Source of the DNA: Pseudomonadota bacterium
GTDB taxonomy: Bacteria > Pseudomonadota > Alphaproteobacteria > Kiloniellales > JACOMY01
DNA: 64,000 nt
Assembly (NCBI GenBank): GCA_029781795.1
Contig: JAKOWB010000077.1
Location: 35,179-99,178, forward strand
Direction of reading: 5' to 3'
In this document: one piece after another, positions 17,445 through 25,415 of the stretch
Position numbering within the stretch: position 1 is the first letter of the stretch
How the letters are laid out: each line of letters opens with the position of its first letter
Program-made: the position numbers and the translations under genes
The notes under the pieces: generated by a model
Database searches by the model: none
What the model was told of the DNA's origin: nothing
What the model saw: the letters and a program-made list of their open reading frames with translations, nothing else

Positions 17445-18566
17445 TCACAGCAGGGACTTCACGCCCTCGATCATGCGGCCGATCAGGCCCATCTCGCCGA
17501 CCGCCTGGCCGGCGACGATGGGCAGGTCGACCGGCTTCAGCCCCGGCGCCTCGACCGTCACCACCGCGACCTCCTGGCCCTGGGCGATGGGGGCGACCAG
17601 CGGCGACTGGTAGCGCAGCGTGACCTTCATCTCGGCCCGGCTGGAGCGCAGCATCTGCAGCTCGATGTCTTTCGGCACCACCAGCGGCACGCTGTCGGCG
17701 TCGCCCATGAAGACCGGCGCCTGGTCCAGTACCTCGCCGGCGGCGAAGAGCTTGTAGCTGGCGAACTCGCGGAAGCCCCAGGTGAGCAGGCGCTCGCCCT
17801 CCTCCGCCCGGCTCTTCTCGCTGTCCATGCCGGTGATGATGAGCAGCAGGCGCTTGCCGTTCTGCACCGCCGTGCCGGCGAGGCAATAGCCCGCCTCGTT
17901 GGTGTGGCCGGTCTTCAGGCCGTCGGCGCCGATGTTCTTGTAGAGCAGCGGGTTGCGGTTGGGCTGCTTGATGTTGGCCCAGGTGAACTCGGTCTCGCTG
18001 TAGAAGTGGTAGTACTCGGGGAAGTCATGGATCAGGCGCAGACCCAGCGTCGCGAGGTCGCGCGCCGTCATGTACTGGTTGGGGTCGGGCCAGCCGCTGG
18101 CGTTGGCGAAGTGCGAGCCGGTGAGGCCCATCTCCGCCGCCTTCTTGTTCATCTCCTCGGCGAAAGCTGCCTCGCTGCCGGCAAGGCCCTCGGCGAAGGC
18201 CACGGCGGCGTCGTTGCCCGACTGGATGATGAGGCCGCGCAGCATGTCCTCGACGCGCACCTGCTCGCCCACCTCGATCCACATCTTCGAGCCTTCCATG
18301 CGCCAGGCCTTCTCGCTGACCGGCAGCTTGTCGTCGAGCGAGAGGCGCTTGTCCTTCAGCCGCTCGAAGATCAGGTAGGCGGTCATCAGCTTGGTCATCG
18401 AGGCCGGCGGAATGCGCTCGTCGGCGTTCTTCTCGAACAGCGCCGCGCCGGTGTCGCCGTCGACCAGGATCGCCGTGGTCGCGGCGGTTTCCAGCGCGGC
18501 GGCGGGGCGCAGGGCGAAGGTGACGAGAAGCAGGGCGACGACGGCAAGGCGCGGCAACAGGGTCAT
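17445..18566 (-). CDS. Serine-type D-alanyl-D-alanine carboxypeptidase (PBP5/6 type)
   Basis: A 373-residue exported peptidoglycan carboxypeptidase. A signal peptide (LAVVALLLVTFALRPAAA) precedes the catalytic domain with SMTK (S-x-x-K) near residue 56, SGN near residue 115 and KTG near residue 218. A C-terminal beta-rich PBP5_C domain follows, ending GEMGLIGRMIEGVKSLL, which could be an amphipathic membrane anchor. It removes the terminal D-Ala from pentapeptide stems in the periplasm. It lies downstream of rlpA and upstream of tmk. Confidence 0.95.
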   Translation of the reverse strand: MTLLPRLAVVALLLVTFALRPAAALETAATTAILVDGDTGAALFEKNADERIPPASMTKLMTAYLIFERLKDKRLSLDDKLPVSEKAWRMEGSKMWIEVGEQVRVEDMLRGLIIQSGNDAAVAFAEGLAGSEAAFAEEMNKKAAEMGLTGSHFANASGWPDPNQYMTARDLATLGLRLIHDFPEYYHFYSETEFTWANIKQPNRNPLLYKNIGADGLKTGHTNEAGYCLAGTAVQNGKRLLLIITGMDSEKSRAEEGERLLTWGFREFASYKLFAAGEVLDQAPVFMGDADSVPLVVPKDIELQMLRSSRAEMKVTLRYQSPLVAPIAQGQEVAVVTVEAPGLKPVDLPIVAGQAVGEMGLIGRMIEGVKSLL

Positions 18567-18600
18567 GGGGCGGGGTACTCCTTCAACGGCTCTCTTTTGC

Positions 18601-19515
18601 TCACTCCACCACGATGTGACTCTCGGTATAGCCCGCGGAGATCAGCTTGTTCAGCGTGCGATCCGCCGCATCGACCGAGGCCAGGGGCCCGATCCGCACC
18701 CGATAGAAGGTATTGGCGCCGATCTTCACCGCGGCGACGAAGGCCTGGCCATAGGGCGCGATCTTGGCGCGCAGGGCCTCGGCATTGCCCGGGTTCGCAA
18801 AGGACCCGGACTGGATGTAGATCTGCGTCGGCAGCACGTTCTTCTGCTCGACCTTGCCGTCGGGCATCGGCACCGCGGCGACGACGGCCGGCTGCGCCGA
18901 GGGGAAGGGCTGCGGCGCCGGCTGGCTGCTGGTGGTGGGCGTCGGGCCGCCCAGCGTCTTGGTCTCCACCTGGCCGACCGGCGCCGCCTGCGGCAGGTCC
19001 TTGTCGTCGGTGACCGGCGTCTGCGCCTGGGCCACGGAGACGAGCTGCTGGCTCTCCTGCGGCAGGATCTCCACCAGCACCTTGGCGGTACCCTTGCGCT
19101 GCATGTCCAGCAGTTCGGCCGCGCGCTTCGACAGGTCGATGATGCGCCCGTTGGCGAAGGGGCCGCGGTCGTTGATGCGCACCTTGATCGAGCGGCCGTT
19201 CTCCAGGTTGGTCACCTGCACCATGACCGGCATCGGCAGGGTCGGGTGCGCGGCGGTCAGCGCGTACTGGTCATAGGTCTCGCCGTTCGCCGTCTTCTTG
19301 CCGTGGAAGCCGGGGCCATACCACGAGGCGATGCCGGTCTCGCGGTACTCCCAGTCCGCCTTGGGGTAGTACCAGACGCCGTTCACCTGATAGGGCTTGC
19401 CGACCTTGAACTCGCCGACCGGCCCGGGCTTCGTCGTCGGGCTCGACGCGCAGCCGGCCAGGAGCAGCAGCGCTCCGACTGCCAGGATCCTGACCAGGAC
19501 CGCCCCCGCACCCAT
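18601..19515 (-). CDS. rlpA: RlpA-family septal lytic transglycosylase with SPOR domain
   Basis: A 304-residue lipoprotein; lipobox LLLLAGC ends at residue 22. The double-psi beta-barrel domain spans about residues 60-145 (TGIASWYGPGFHGKKTANGE, IKVRINDRGPFANGRIIDLS), with the conserved Asp of NDRGPF. A Pro/Thr-rich linker leads to a C-terminal SPOR domain (YIQSGSFANPGNAEALR, FYRVRIGPL), which binds denuded septal peptidoglycan. RlpA cleaves naked glycan strands and aids daughter-cell separation. It is followed by the carboxypeptidase and preceded by an MltB-type transglycosylase, a cell-wall cluster. Confidence 0.94.
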   Translation of the reverse strand: MGAGAVLVRILAVGALLLLAGCASSPTTKPGPVGEFKVGKPYQVNGVWYYPKADWEYRETGIASWYGPGFHGKKTANGETYDQYALTAAHPTLPMPVMVQVTNLENGRSIKVRINDRGPFANGRIIDLSKRAAELLDMQRKGTAKVLVEILPQESQQLVSVAQAQTPVTDDKDLPQAAPVGQVETKTLGGPTPTTSSQPAPQPFPSAQPAVVAAVPMPDGKVEQKNVLPTQIYIQSGSFANPGNAEALRAKIAPYGQAFVAAVKIGANTFYRVRIGPLASVDAADRTLNKLISAGYTESHIVVE

Positions 19516-19546
19516 GGTTCTGCTTCCTCCCCCAGTTCGCCGACCG

Positions 19547-20770
19547 CTAGCCGGCCTGCACTCGCATGGCCTCGATGATCGCGCGCGTCGGATAGGCGTC
19601 GGCCGGAAAGCCGTTCTTCGCCTGGAAGGCGCGCAGCGCGGCCCGGGTCTTGGGGCCGACCTTGCCGTCCGGCGTGCCGCTGTCGAAACCGAGCTTGTTG
19701 AGATACTCCTGCATCGTCTTGATCTCCTCGCGGCTGAGGCGCTCTTCCTCCACCGGCTTCACCGCCTTGAAGGGCCCCTTGCCGGCGATGCGGTCCGACA
19801 GGTGGCCGACCGAGATGGCGTAGAGGTGCGAGTTGTTCCAGCGCAGGATGGTGTAGAAGTTCTGCAGCACGACGAAGGCGGGACCTTGCCAGCCTGCGGG
19901 CAGCAGGATGGCGCCCGACTTTTCCTGCAGCGTCAGATCGCCGCCGTCGGGGCGCCGCACGCCCAGCGCCTGCCAGCGCGCCACCGGCTGGCGGTTATCG
20001 GCGCCAGACTGCTCCCAGGGGAAGTCGGCCGGCATGACGACCTCGTAGCCCCAGGGCAGGCCCGGCACCCAGCCGCTGTTCTCCAAGAAGTGCGCGGCCG
20101 AGGCGAAGGCGTCGCTGGTGTTGTTCCAGATGTCCTTCTTGCCGTCGTTGTCATAGTCCAGCGCGTTGTTGAGAAAGGTCGAGGGCAGGAACTGGAAGTG
20201 CCCCATCGCACCGGCCCAGGAGCCGATCATGCCGGCCGCCGTGATGTGGCCCTGCTCGACGATGGTCAGCGCGTTCAGCAGCTCGGTGCGGAAGAAGGCG
20301 CTGCGGCGCTCGTCCCAGGCCAGGGTCGCCAGCGCGGCGATCACCTCGTAGTCGCCCATGTAGGTGCCGTAGTTGGTCTCCAGCCCCCAGAACGCCATGA
20401 GCGATTCGGCCGGCACGCCGTGATCGCCTTCGACCTGGTCCAGCACCTTCTGGTTCGCCGCCAGCCGCACCTGCCCGTCGGCGATGCGGGTGTCGGTGAT
20501 GCGTGGCTCCATGTAGCGCCAGAAGGTCTGGGTGAACTCCGGCTGGTTGCGATCCAGGTCGATGACCTTCTGGATCGGCTGCAGGCCGGTCAGTGCCGCG
20601 TCCAGCGTCTTCTGCGAGATGCCCTTGGCCGCCGCCTCGGCGCGCAGCTCGACCAGCCAGGCGTCGAAATCGGCGTCGGTGGCGGCGCGCGCGTGGCGCA
20701 GAGAGCCGAAGACACCCGATAGTGCCAGCAGGGTGCCGCCGGTCAGCAGCGTACGGCGGGAAAGCTCCAT
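19547..20770 (-). CDS. Lytic murein transglycosylase, MltB family, with peptidoglycan-binding domain
   Basis: A 407-residue protein from the ATG at 20770. It starts MELSRRTLLTGGTLLALSG, a twin-arginine-like signal ending near HARA. The SLT_2 domain has the catalytic Glu in FWGLETNYGTYMG and the typical AMGHFQFLPSTFLNNALDYD segment. A PG_binding_1 domain lies at the C-terminus (YLNKLGFDSGTPDGKVGPKT). It cleaves the MurNAc-GlcNAc bond to 1,6-anhydroMurNAc. The gene precedes rlpA by 31 bp on the same strand. Confidence 0.94.
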   Translation of the reverse strand: MELSRRTLLTGGTLLALSGVFGSLRHARAATDADFDAWLVELRAEAAAKGISQKTLDAALTGLQPIQKVIDLDRNQPEFTQTFWRYMEPRITDTRIADGQVRLAANQKVLDQVEGDHGVPAESLMAFWGLETNYGTYMGDYEVIAALATLAWDERRSAFFRTELLNALTIVEQGHITAAGMIGSWAGAMGHFQFLPSTFLNNALDYDNDGKKDIWNNTSDAFASAAHFLENSGWVPGLPWGYEVVMPADFPWEQSGADNRQPVARWQALGVRRPDGGDLTLQEKSGAILLPAGWQGPAFVVLQNFYTILRWNNSHLYAISVGHLSDRIAGKGPFKAVKPVEEERLSREEIKTMQEYLNKLGFDSGTPDGKVGPKTRAALRAFQAKNGFPADAYPTRAIIEAMRVQAG

Positions 20771-20905
20771 CACCTCGACGACTCCATCGTCAAACCACGA
20801 CCCCGCCCCCAGGCCTTCTGCCACAGGGGACCCACGCGCCGCAATGCAGCGGAAATGTGTCTCTAAGAGGGCGCGGCCACCCCGGTCTCGATCGACGGGA
20901 GCGAG

Positions 20906-21712
20906 TCAGGGCGCGGGAAAGAGGTCAGGCGAGCGGCCGAGCAGGCGATAGACCAGCAGGCCGATCCATTCCTTGGCCGCGATGTCGAGCGCCCCCAGGC
21001 TGTAGAGCGGATCGACGTCGAAGCCCAGCCACGAACGGTCGGCGGTCAGGAAGTCCACCGGATAGGCCACCACACCCGGCCAGCCGGCGGCGCGGAAGCA
21101 GCCGATGGCGCGCGGCATGTGGAAGGCCGAGGTGATGACCACCCAGGTCTCGCCCGGCTGCGGACTGGCCAGTTCCTTGGCGAAGACCGCGTTCTCCCAG
21201 GTGTTGCGCGAGTTGCGCTCCAGGATCAGCCGCGCCGGGTCGAGGCCCATGCGCGCCAGGATACGCGCCGCGTCGTCGGCCTCGCGCAGTTCGGGCTTGC
21301 GCACCGAGCCGCTGCCGCCGGCGAAGACCAGCTTGGCCTTGGGATAGCGCTGTGCGAAGGCGACAAAGGCGGCCAGGCGGTCGCCGCCCGATTCGTTGAT
21401 CTGCGGCGTCTCCTCGCCGTCGGCCTGGACATAGGAGATCGAGCCGCCCAGCACCACCACGCCGTCCACCCGTTCGGGCAGCGTGCGCATCACCGGAAAG
21501 CGGTTCTCCAGGGTGCCGAGCCACAGCCGCTCCAGCGGGAAGAGCGAGATCAGCAGGAACCAGCCGATGGCCAGGGTCAGCAGCCAGCGGCCGATCCGCC
21601 GACCGCGGCGCCAGCCGAGCCAGCTCAAGAGGATACCCAGCACCAGCGCGATCAGCAGCAGCGTGGTCGGCTTGGCCAGGCCCCAGAAGATCTTGGACAG
21701 CTCGAAGCTCAC
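20906..21712 (-). CDS. YdcF/DUF218-family membrane protein
   Basis: A 268-residue protein from a GTG at 21712 (MSFELSKIFWGLAKP). Two N-terminal transmembrane segments (LLLIALVLGILLSWLGW and IGRWLLTLAIGWFLLIS) are followed by a DUF218 domain: VDGVVVLGG, NESGGDRLAAF, LVFAGGSGS, ENAVFAKEL, VVITSAFHMPRA. This architecture resembles ElyC/SanA proteins linked to envelope polysaccharide carriers and peptidoglycan. The active domain should face the periplasm. It lies 135 bp upstream of the MltB gene on the same strand; the gap holds no recognisable signal. Confidence 0.88.
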   Translation of the reverse strand: MSFELSKIFWGLAKPTTLLLIALVLGILLSWLGWRRGRRIGRWLLTLAIGWFLLISLFPLERLWLGTLENRFPVMRTLPERVDGVVVLGGSISYVQADGEETPQINESGGDRLAAFVAFAQRYPKAKLVFAGGSGSVRKPELREADDAARILARMGLDPARLILERNSRNTWENAVFAKELASPQPGETWVVITSAFHMPRAIGCFRAAGWPGVVAYPVDFLTADRSWLGFDVDPLYSLGALDIAAKEWIGLLVYRLLGRSPDLFPAP

Positions 21713-21867
21713 GGCGCGGCCCCCCTGCCCGCTCCCGCGGGCCACCTTCCGGCGGCAGACTTGGCATGGTGCCGGGCGCCCCGTCCAGTCTGGGACAAGC
21801 CGCCATTGCCGCCAGGCCGAGACCGGGCGAGACTGAAGTCCCTGCCCGCCCTGGGGAGAAACTGCCC

Positions 21868-22230
21868 ATGCTTGAGCTCATTGCCCTGATCTGCGCCCTG
21901 CTGCTGATCGGCTGGATACCGACCGAAGCTAGCAAGGTCATCAACGGTTGGGTCAACAAGCGCTTCAAGGGCGACCACGCCGCCTTCCTCAAGGCCTATC
22001 GCAAGCAGCTCACCTTCCTGGTCTGGGCCGGCCCGGTCTTCTTCGTACTGATGGGCGGCATCGCCCTCGTGTCCTTCAGCGACGGCGGCGACACGCTGAA
22101 CGGCGTGATCAAGCTGGCGAGCGCGGTCGCCTGGGGCATCGACGGCTGGGTCGCCCACCTCTGGCGCGGCAAGCTCGACGCCGCCATCGCCAGCGGCAGC
22201 ATTCCGAGCACGGCGAAGCCGGCCGCTTGA
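21868..22230 (+). CDS. Small membrane protein of unknown function
   Basis: A 120-residue protein from the ATG at 21868, with GGGGAGA 13 nt upstream. Two hydrophobic segments are visible: MLELIALICALLLIGWIP at the N-terminus and FLVWAGPVFFVLMGGIALVSF in the middle; a third, weaker one (VIKLASAVAWGIDGWVAHL) follows. No family is recognised. It is divergent from the YdcF gene (155 bp between starts). Confidence 0.6.
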   Translation: MLELIALICALLLIGWIPTEASKVINGWVNKRFKGDHAAFLKAYRKQLTFLVWAGPVFFVLMGGIALVSFSDGGDTLNGVIKLASAVAWGIDGWVAHLWRGKLDAAIASGSIPSTAKPAA

Positions 22231-22332
22231 CACCCCCTATACCCACAAAGCCAACAGTGCTTTTTGATTGAGTCTGCAGCGCCGGGACATCACAATTTTA
22301 GCCCCAACGCGGCCAGTTGGCGGAGGTGCGCC

Positions 22333-23325
22333 ATGACCAACGCGGCGACGCGGCAATCGCGCCCATGGACGGCCTGGATCTGCTTGGCAGTTCTTGTTCT
22401 TGCCAGCCTGACGACGACGCGGGCGAATGCCGCGCCGGCGCATTGCAAGGGCTACGATGACGATATTGAGGTAATGATCACCGATTGGGAACCAATTGAC
22501 CTGATTGACTGGATGACGGAAGAATTAGAGCGATGCACGAAACCGAACTTGGACCGAGCTAAAGATTATTACTGGCGCGGAACTGCCTACTCACAGATTG
22601 GCGATAGTGGTAACGCTATTGACGACTATACGAGGGCCATAGCTCTCAGTCCAAACAGTAATGTCGCTAGCCTCTCTTACATGGATCGCGGTTTGGAATA
22701 CTGCCACCTAAAACCACCGGAGGTCGAACGCGGGTTAAAAGACTCGATGCAGGGAATCACTCTCAACACAGATAAAAGTGGTGTAGATGAAGCAAAATTT
22801 CTTCAGGCCACCCTTGCAACAGAAGGATTCTACACTGGCCCTATTGATGGCATCTTCGGTCCCCGCAGTCAGGCGGCCTTCCGGGACTACTGCGCGGCAG
22901 GAGCTCCCATTACCCGCGTCGTCCCTCCGGGGACAAACGACTCGCCTGTGCCGGCCACGAAGAGCGAGCCCTCGACCTATGTCACGCTCGAGGTCTGCAA
23001 TCGAACCTACGAAGAGGTCTACCTCGTCTTCGCGGCGCGCAAGGCACCCGGCAGCAGCACCTGGACCCTGCAGGGCTGGCGCAATGTCCCGGCCAACCAG
23101 TGCAAGGACGCCGCCACATTCGCGCGCGGCAATCTCTATCTCTATGCGGAAAGCAAGAGCTTCAGCTGGAGCGGCAGCGCAAGGACCTACTGCGCACCGA
23201 ATCTGGCATTCCAACGCGACCTTATCGCCGGCTACACCTGCCAGTCTGGCGAACGCCTGCTCGGCTTTTATGAAGCGGAAGTCAGCGACAGTTCAGACGT
23301 TTTCACCTGGACCCTGACGGAGTAA
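22333..23325 (+). CDS. Secreted TPR / peptidoglycan-binding-like / DUF1036 protein
   Basis: A 330-residue protein from the ATG at 22333 (GGAGGTG 10 nt upstream). After a signal segment (AWICLAVLVLASLTTTRANA) comes a TPR-like pair (YYWRGTAYSQIGDSGNAIDDYTRAI), then a PG_binding-like repeat (FLQATLATEGFYTGPIDGIFG), and a C-terminal DUF1036 domain (VCNRTYEEVYLVFAA, GWRNVPANQCKD, NLYLYAE). DUF1036 proteins are found mainly in alphaproteobacteria and have no known role. Codon use in the first two thirds is AT-richer than neighbours; the DUF1036 part is GC-rich, suggesting a composite origin. The next gene starts 15 bp downstream. Confidence 0.75.
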   Translation: MTNAATRQSRPWTAWICLAVLVLASLTTTRANAAPAHCKGYDDDIEVMITDWEPIDLIDWMTEELERCTKPNLDRAKDYYWRGTAYSQIGDSGNAIDDYTRAIALSPNSNVASLSYMDRGLEYCHLKPPEVERGLKDSMQGITLNTDKSGVDEAKFLQATLATEGFYTGPIDGIFGPRSQAAFRDYCAAGAPITRVVPPGTNDSPVPATKSEPSTYVTLEVCNRTYEEVYLVFAARKAPGSSTWTLQGWRNVPANQCKDAATFARGNLYLYAESKSFSWSGSARTYCAPNLAFQRDLIAGYTCQSGERLLGFYEAEVSDSSDVFTWTLTE

Positions 23326-23340
23326 TCAGGAGCATCGCCG

Positions 23341-23688
23341 ATGACCCTTCGCCACGTCGTTCCGCTTGTGCTGTCGCTCCTCCTCGCGGCCGCGGCGCCC
23401 TCGGCCGCCGTGCAGTGCGTACCTGAGAATGCGCCGGTGACCGTGACCGGCGTGCTGCACTGGACCCAGAAGGACGGCTACACCCTGGCGAAACCGGACA
23501 AGCTTTTCTGCACCGAGACGACGGCCGAGTACTGGGACCTCGACGAGATCGACCTCACCGTGTTCGGCCTCGAGAGCAAGGCTGCGCGCTGCAAGGGCAG
23601 GAAGACGACGGTGTCGGGGCACTACTACATGGCCCCCGAGTTCATGTGGATCGTGCCCTTCGTCGCCGCGGACTCCCTGAGCTGCTGA
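23341..23688 (+). CDS. Small secreted protein, possibly DUF4431-like
   Basis: A 115-residue protein with a signal peptide (VVPLVLSLLLAAAAPSAAVQC). The mature part has about six cysteines and a short beta-rich pattern: VTVTGVLHWTQKDGYTLAKP, KTTVSGHYYMAPE. The G-x-L ... V-x-G layout resembles DUF4431 domains, with low certainty. It follows the DUF1036 gene by 15 bp and is the last gene before the disrupted tRNA. A GC-rich inverted repeat (GGCGCGCC/GGCGCGCC, about 23701-23726) follows the stop. Confidence 0.6.
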   Translation: MTLRHVVPLVLSLLLAAAAPSAAVQCVPENAPVTVTGVLHWTQKDGYTLAKPDKLFCTETTAEYWDLDEIDLTVFGLESKAARCKGRKTTVSGHYYMAPEFMWIVPFVAADSLSC

Positions 23689-23752
23689 CGGGACCGTGAG
23701 GGCGCGCCGCCCCTTGGCGCGCGCCGCCGCCAGCGTGTAGGAAGGCGCCACC

Positions 23753-23791
23753 GGATGGGTGGCCGAGCGGTTGAAGGCACCGGTCTTGAAA
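23753..23791 (+). pseudogene. 5' half of a tRNA-Ser(UGA) gene, interrupted in the anticodon loop
   Basis: Bases 1-39 of a serine tRNA: acceptor strand GGATGGG, D-arm GGCCGAGCGGTTGAAGGC, anticodon strand CCGGT and loop CTTGAAA with anticodon TGA. After the loop the sequence departs (GCTAGCGGAGGCTCAACC) and no T-arm follows, so the gene cannot make a normal tRNA. Its missing 3' half is at 27350-27407. Joined at CTTGAAA, the halves form all stems, including a perfect 5-bp CCGGT/ACCGG anticodon stem. Confidence 0.85.
23785..23791. repeat. Left attachment core CTTGAAA (attL)
   Basis: Seven-base copy of the tRNA-Ser anticodon loop at the left junction. It matches 27350-27356. A 7-bp overlap in an anticodon loop flanked by the inverted stem strands (CCGGT and ACCGG in the rejoined gene) is the classical layout of a tyrosine-integrase crossover site. 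To its right lies element DNA (GCTAGCGG...). Confidence 0.7.
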
Positions 23792-23938
23792 GCTAGCGGA
23801 GGCTCAACCGCCGCTGCTCGCTGGACCGAGAAATAGAAGTGTGGTTACAAGGGGTTGCGGGCAAGTCTGCAAGGGGCATGGGGTGGGACGAAAATCGCCC
23901 ATAACCCAGTTGTAAGCAACTAAGCCCCTGAACGGTAA

Positions 23939-24028
23939 GGAAGCGTGGCCGAGTGGTTGATGGCTCCAGTCTTGAAAACTGGCATACGGGGAACCGTATC
24001 GTGGGTTCGAATCCCACCGCTTCCGCCA
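23939..24028 (+). tRNA. tRNA-Ser(UGA), complete, inside the mobile element
   Basis: An 87-nt class II tRNA (23939-24025) with encoded CCA at 24026-24028. Acceptor GGAAGCG pairs with CGCTTCC, anticodon stem CCAGT with ACTGG, loop CTTGAAA has anticodon TGA. The long variable arm is ATACGG/CCGTAT and the T-arm is GTGGG-TTCGAAT-CCCAC, followed by discriminator G, as expected for serine. It decodes UCA (and likely other UCN codons). It differs from the disrupted host gene in all stems except the T-arm, so it is not a duplicate of it. Confidence 0.97.
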
Positions 24029-24107
24029 ACTTGGGGATTTTCGCATTGGCGTTGGCCATGTCGCGACGATGCGATCTAAATCCTCGAATGATGCTAGCGT
24101 GGGGCGA

Positions 24108-25415
24108 ATGACAGCACACAAGAGACTGATAACTGCCCACGCAGAAGGTAGTTCGGCTGGCGTAAGACTTGAACGTCTTCCCACTAACACGACAACGAAC
24201 AATCATCCCGTACATCGGTGGTACAACTTCATCGCGGGCTTTTCGCCGGAGTTTGTGCAGGCGTGCGTTTCATTGCAGCGTCCATCGGCTAGCGAGCATC
24301 TTCACCTGCTAGACCCCTTTGCGGGCTGCGGAACAGCCTTGGTGACAGCAAGGATGATGAACTTGGCCGCGACAGGCTATGACCCCCATCCGTTTTTTTC
24401 GATCATAAGTGAAGCGAAGGCCAATAGCGCGCAGTACTGGCCAGACCTCAAGGATATCTGTGCGTCGATTGAAAGAGGGTTTGATGCGCCCTGTCCGATA
24501 GCTGACGTGCTTCCGGAGGCGGCTGGGGCTTTTCTAGCCAAATTGTTTGAACCATCTGCACTTCAGGCCTTATTGGGAGCGCGGATTGCACTTGAGCAGG
24601 ATGGCCTTGCCCCGAACGCTTTAGCAGTCTTGGTTCTGTCCAGAGTCCTCGACCATAGCTGTCGCGCAGCTACCGACGGAATTTACAAGGCGCCAACATC
24701 GAAGAAGCGCGCCCTGCTGCCTGCGGAAGCGCTGCGCCGAGTCTTGGAGACGCTGATCGGCGACCAGATAGAGGCCGTGTCCGGGCATATCCCTGCAAAA
24801 GTTCACCGGAAGTCCTCGGAAGATATGCCTGAGGTGGCCACCCACTCTGTCGACCTTGTTGTTACATCGCCTCCCTATCTGAATAACTTCGACTTCGCTG
24901 AAATGACTCGTATGTATCTATATTTCTGGGGAATGGCGGGAACTTGGAGCGAGATAACTGAGAATGTTCGGGGGAAATTGATCGTCAATACAACGACGGC
25001 CCTGAAAGGTCATAAGGACATTCAAGAAAATTATAGAAGTTCATTAAGTCCACAGTTGCTTCCTGAAGTTGATGCGGCCGTTTCAGCATTGGCTGAAAAG
25101 CGAAAGACAAAAGCGGGAAAAAAGGAGTATGACCTTCTCGTCTACCCATATCTCAGTCAAATGCAGAATACTCTTCGCGAGTGTCTCCGAACAATGAAGA
25201 CTGGTGCAGGATTCCATATGATGGTTTCGGATGCCGCATTGTATGGCATTCACTTGCCCGCACCAAGATGGATCGCAAAAATGATGATCTCTTGCGGGTA
25301 TGGCGACGTTGAGTGTCATATCGTCCGACAACGCGGGCATCGGTGGGTATTGGATAAGCGCGAGGGTTCAGAGACTGGATTGGGTGAATACTACGTCTTC
25401 GGAAGGGCGAGATAA
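24108..25415 (+). CDS. DNA methyltransferase of a probable type II restriction-modification system
   Basis: About 435 residues from the ATG at 24108 (GGGGCGA just upstream); an ATG at 24069 would add 13 residues. SAM motif I is LLDPFAGCGTALVTA at residues 68-82, and the catalytic motif IV is TSPPYLNN at 253-260, which fits N4-cytosine or N6-adenine methylation. Motif I precedes motif IV with nearly 180 residues between, an alpha-like order with the likely target-recognition region in the middle. Its TAA abuts the ATG of the next gene. Codons are much AT-richer than in the flanking chromosome. The target site is unknown. Confidence 0.85.
   Translation: MTAHKRLITAHAEGSSAGVRLERLPTNTTTNNHPVHRWYNFIAGFSPEFVQACVSLQRPSASEHLHLLDPFAGCGTALVTARMMNLAATGYDPHPFFSIISEAKANSAQYWPDLKDICASIERGFDAPCPIADVLPEAAGAFLAKLFEPSALQALLGARIALEQDGLAPNALAVLVLSRVLDHSCRAATDGIYKAPTSKKRALLPAEALRRVLETLIGDQIEAVSGHIPAKVHRKSSEDMPEVATHSVDLVVTSPPYLNNFDFAEMTRMYLYFWGMAGTWSEITENVRGKLIVNTTTALKGHKDIQENYRSSLSPQLLPEVDAAVSALAEKRKTKAGKKEYDLLVYPYLSQMQNTLRECLRTMKTGAGFHMMVSDAALYGIHLPAPRWIAKMMISCGYGDVECHIVRQRGHRWVLDKREGSETGLGEYYVFGRAR

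Noticed and set aside
23793..24215. Minus-strand open frame containing AVGFEPTIRFPVCQFS
   Set aside because: It is the antisense of the tRNA-Ser gene at 23939-24028; such 'GFEPT...' proteins are a known annotation artefact.
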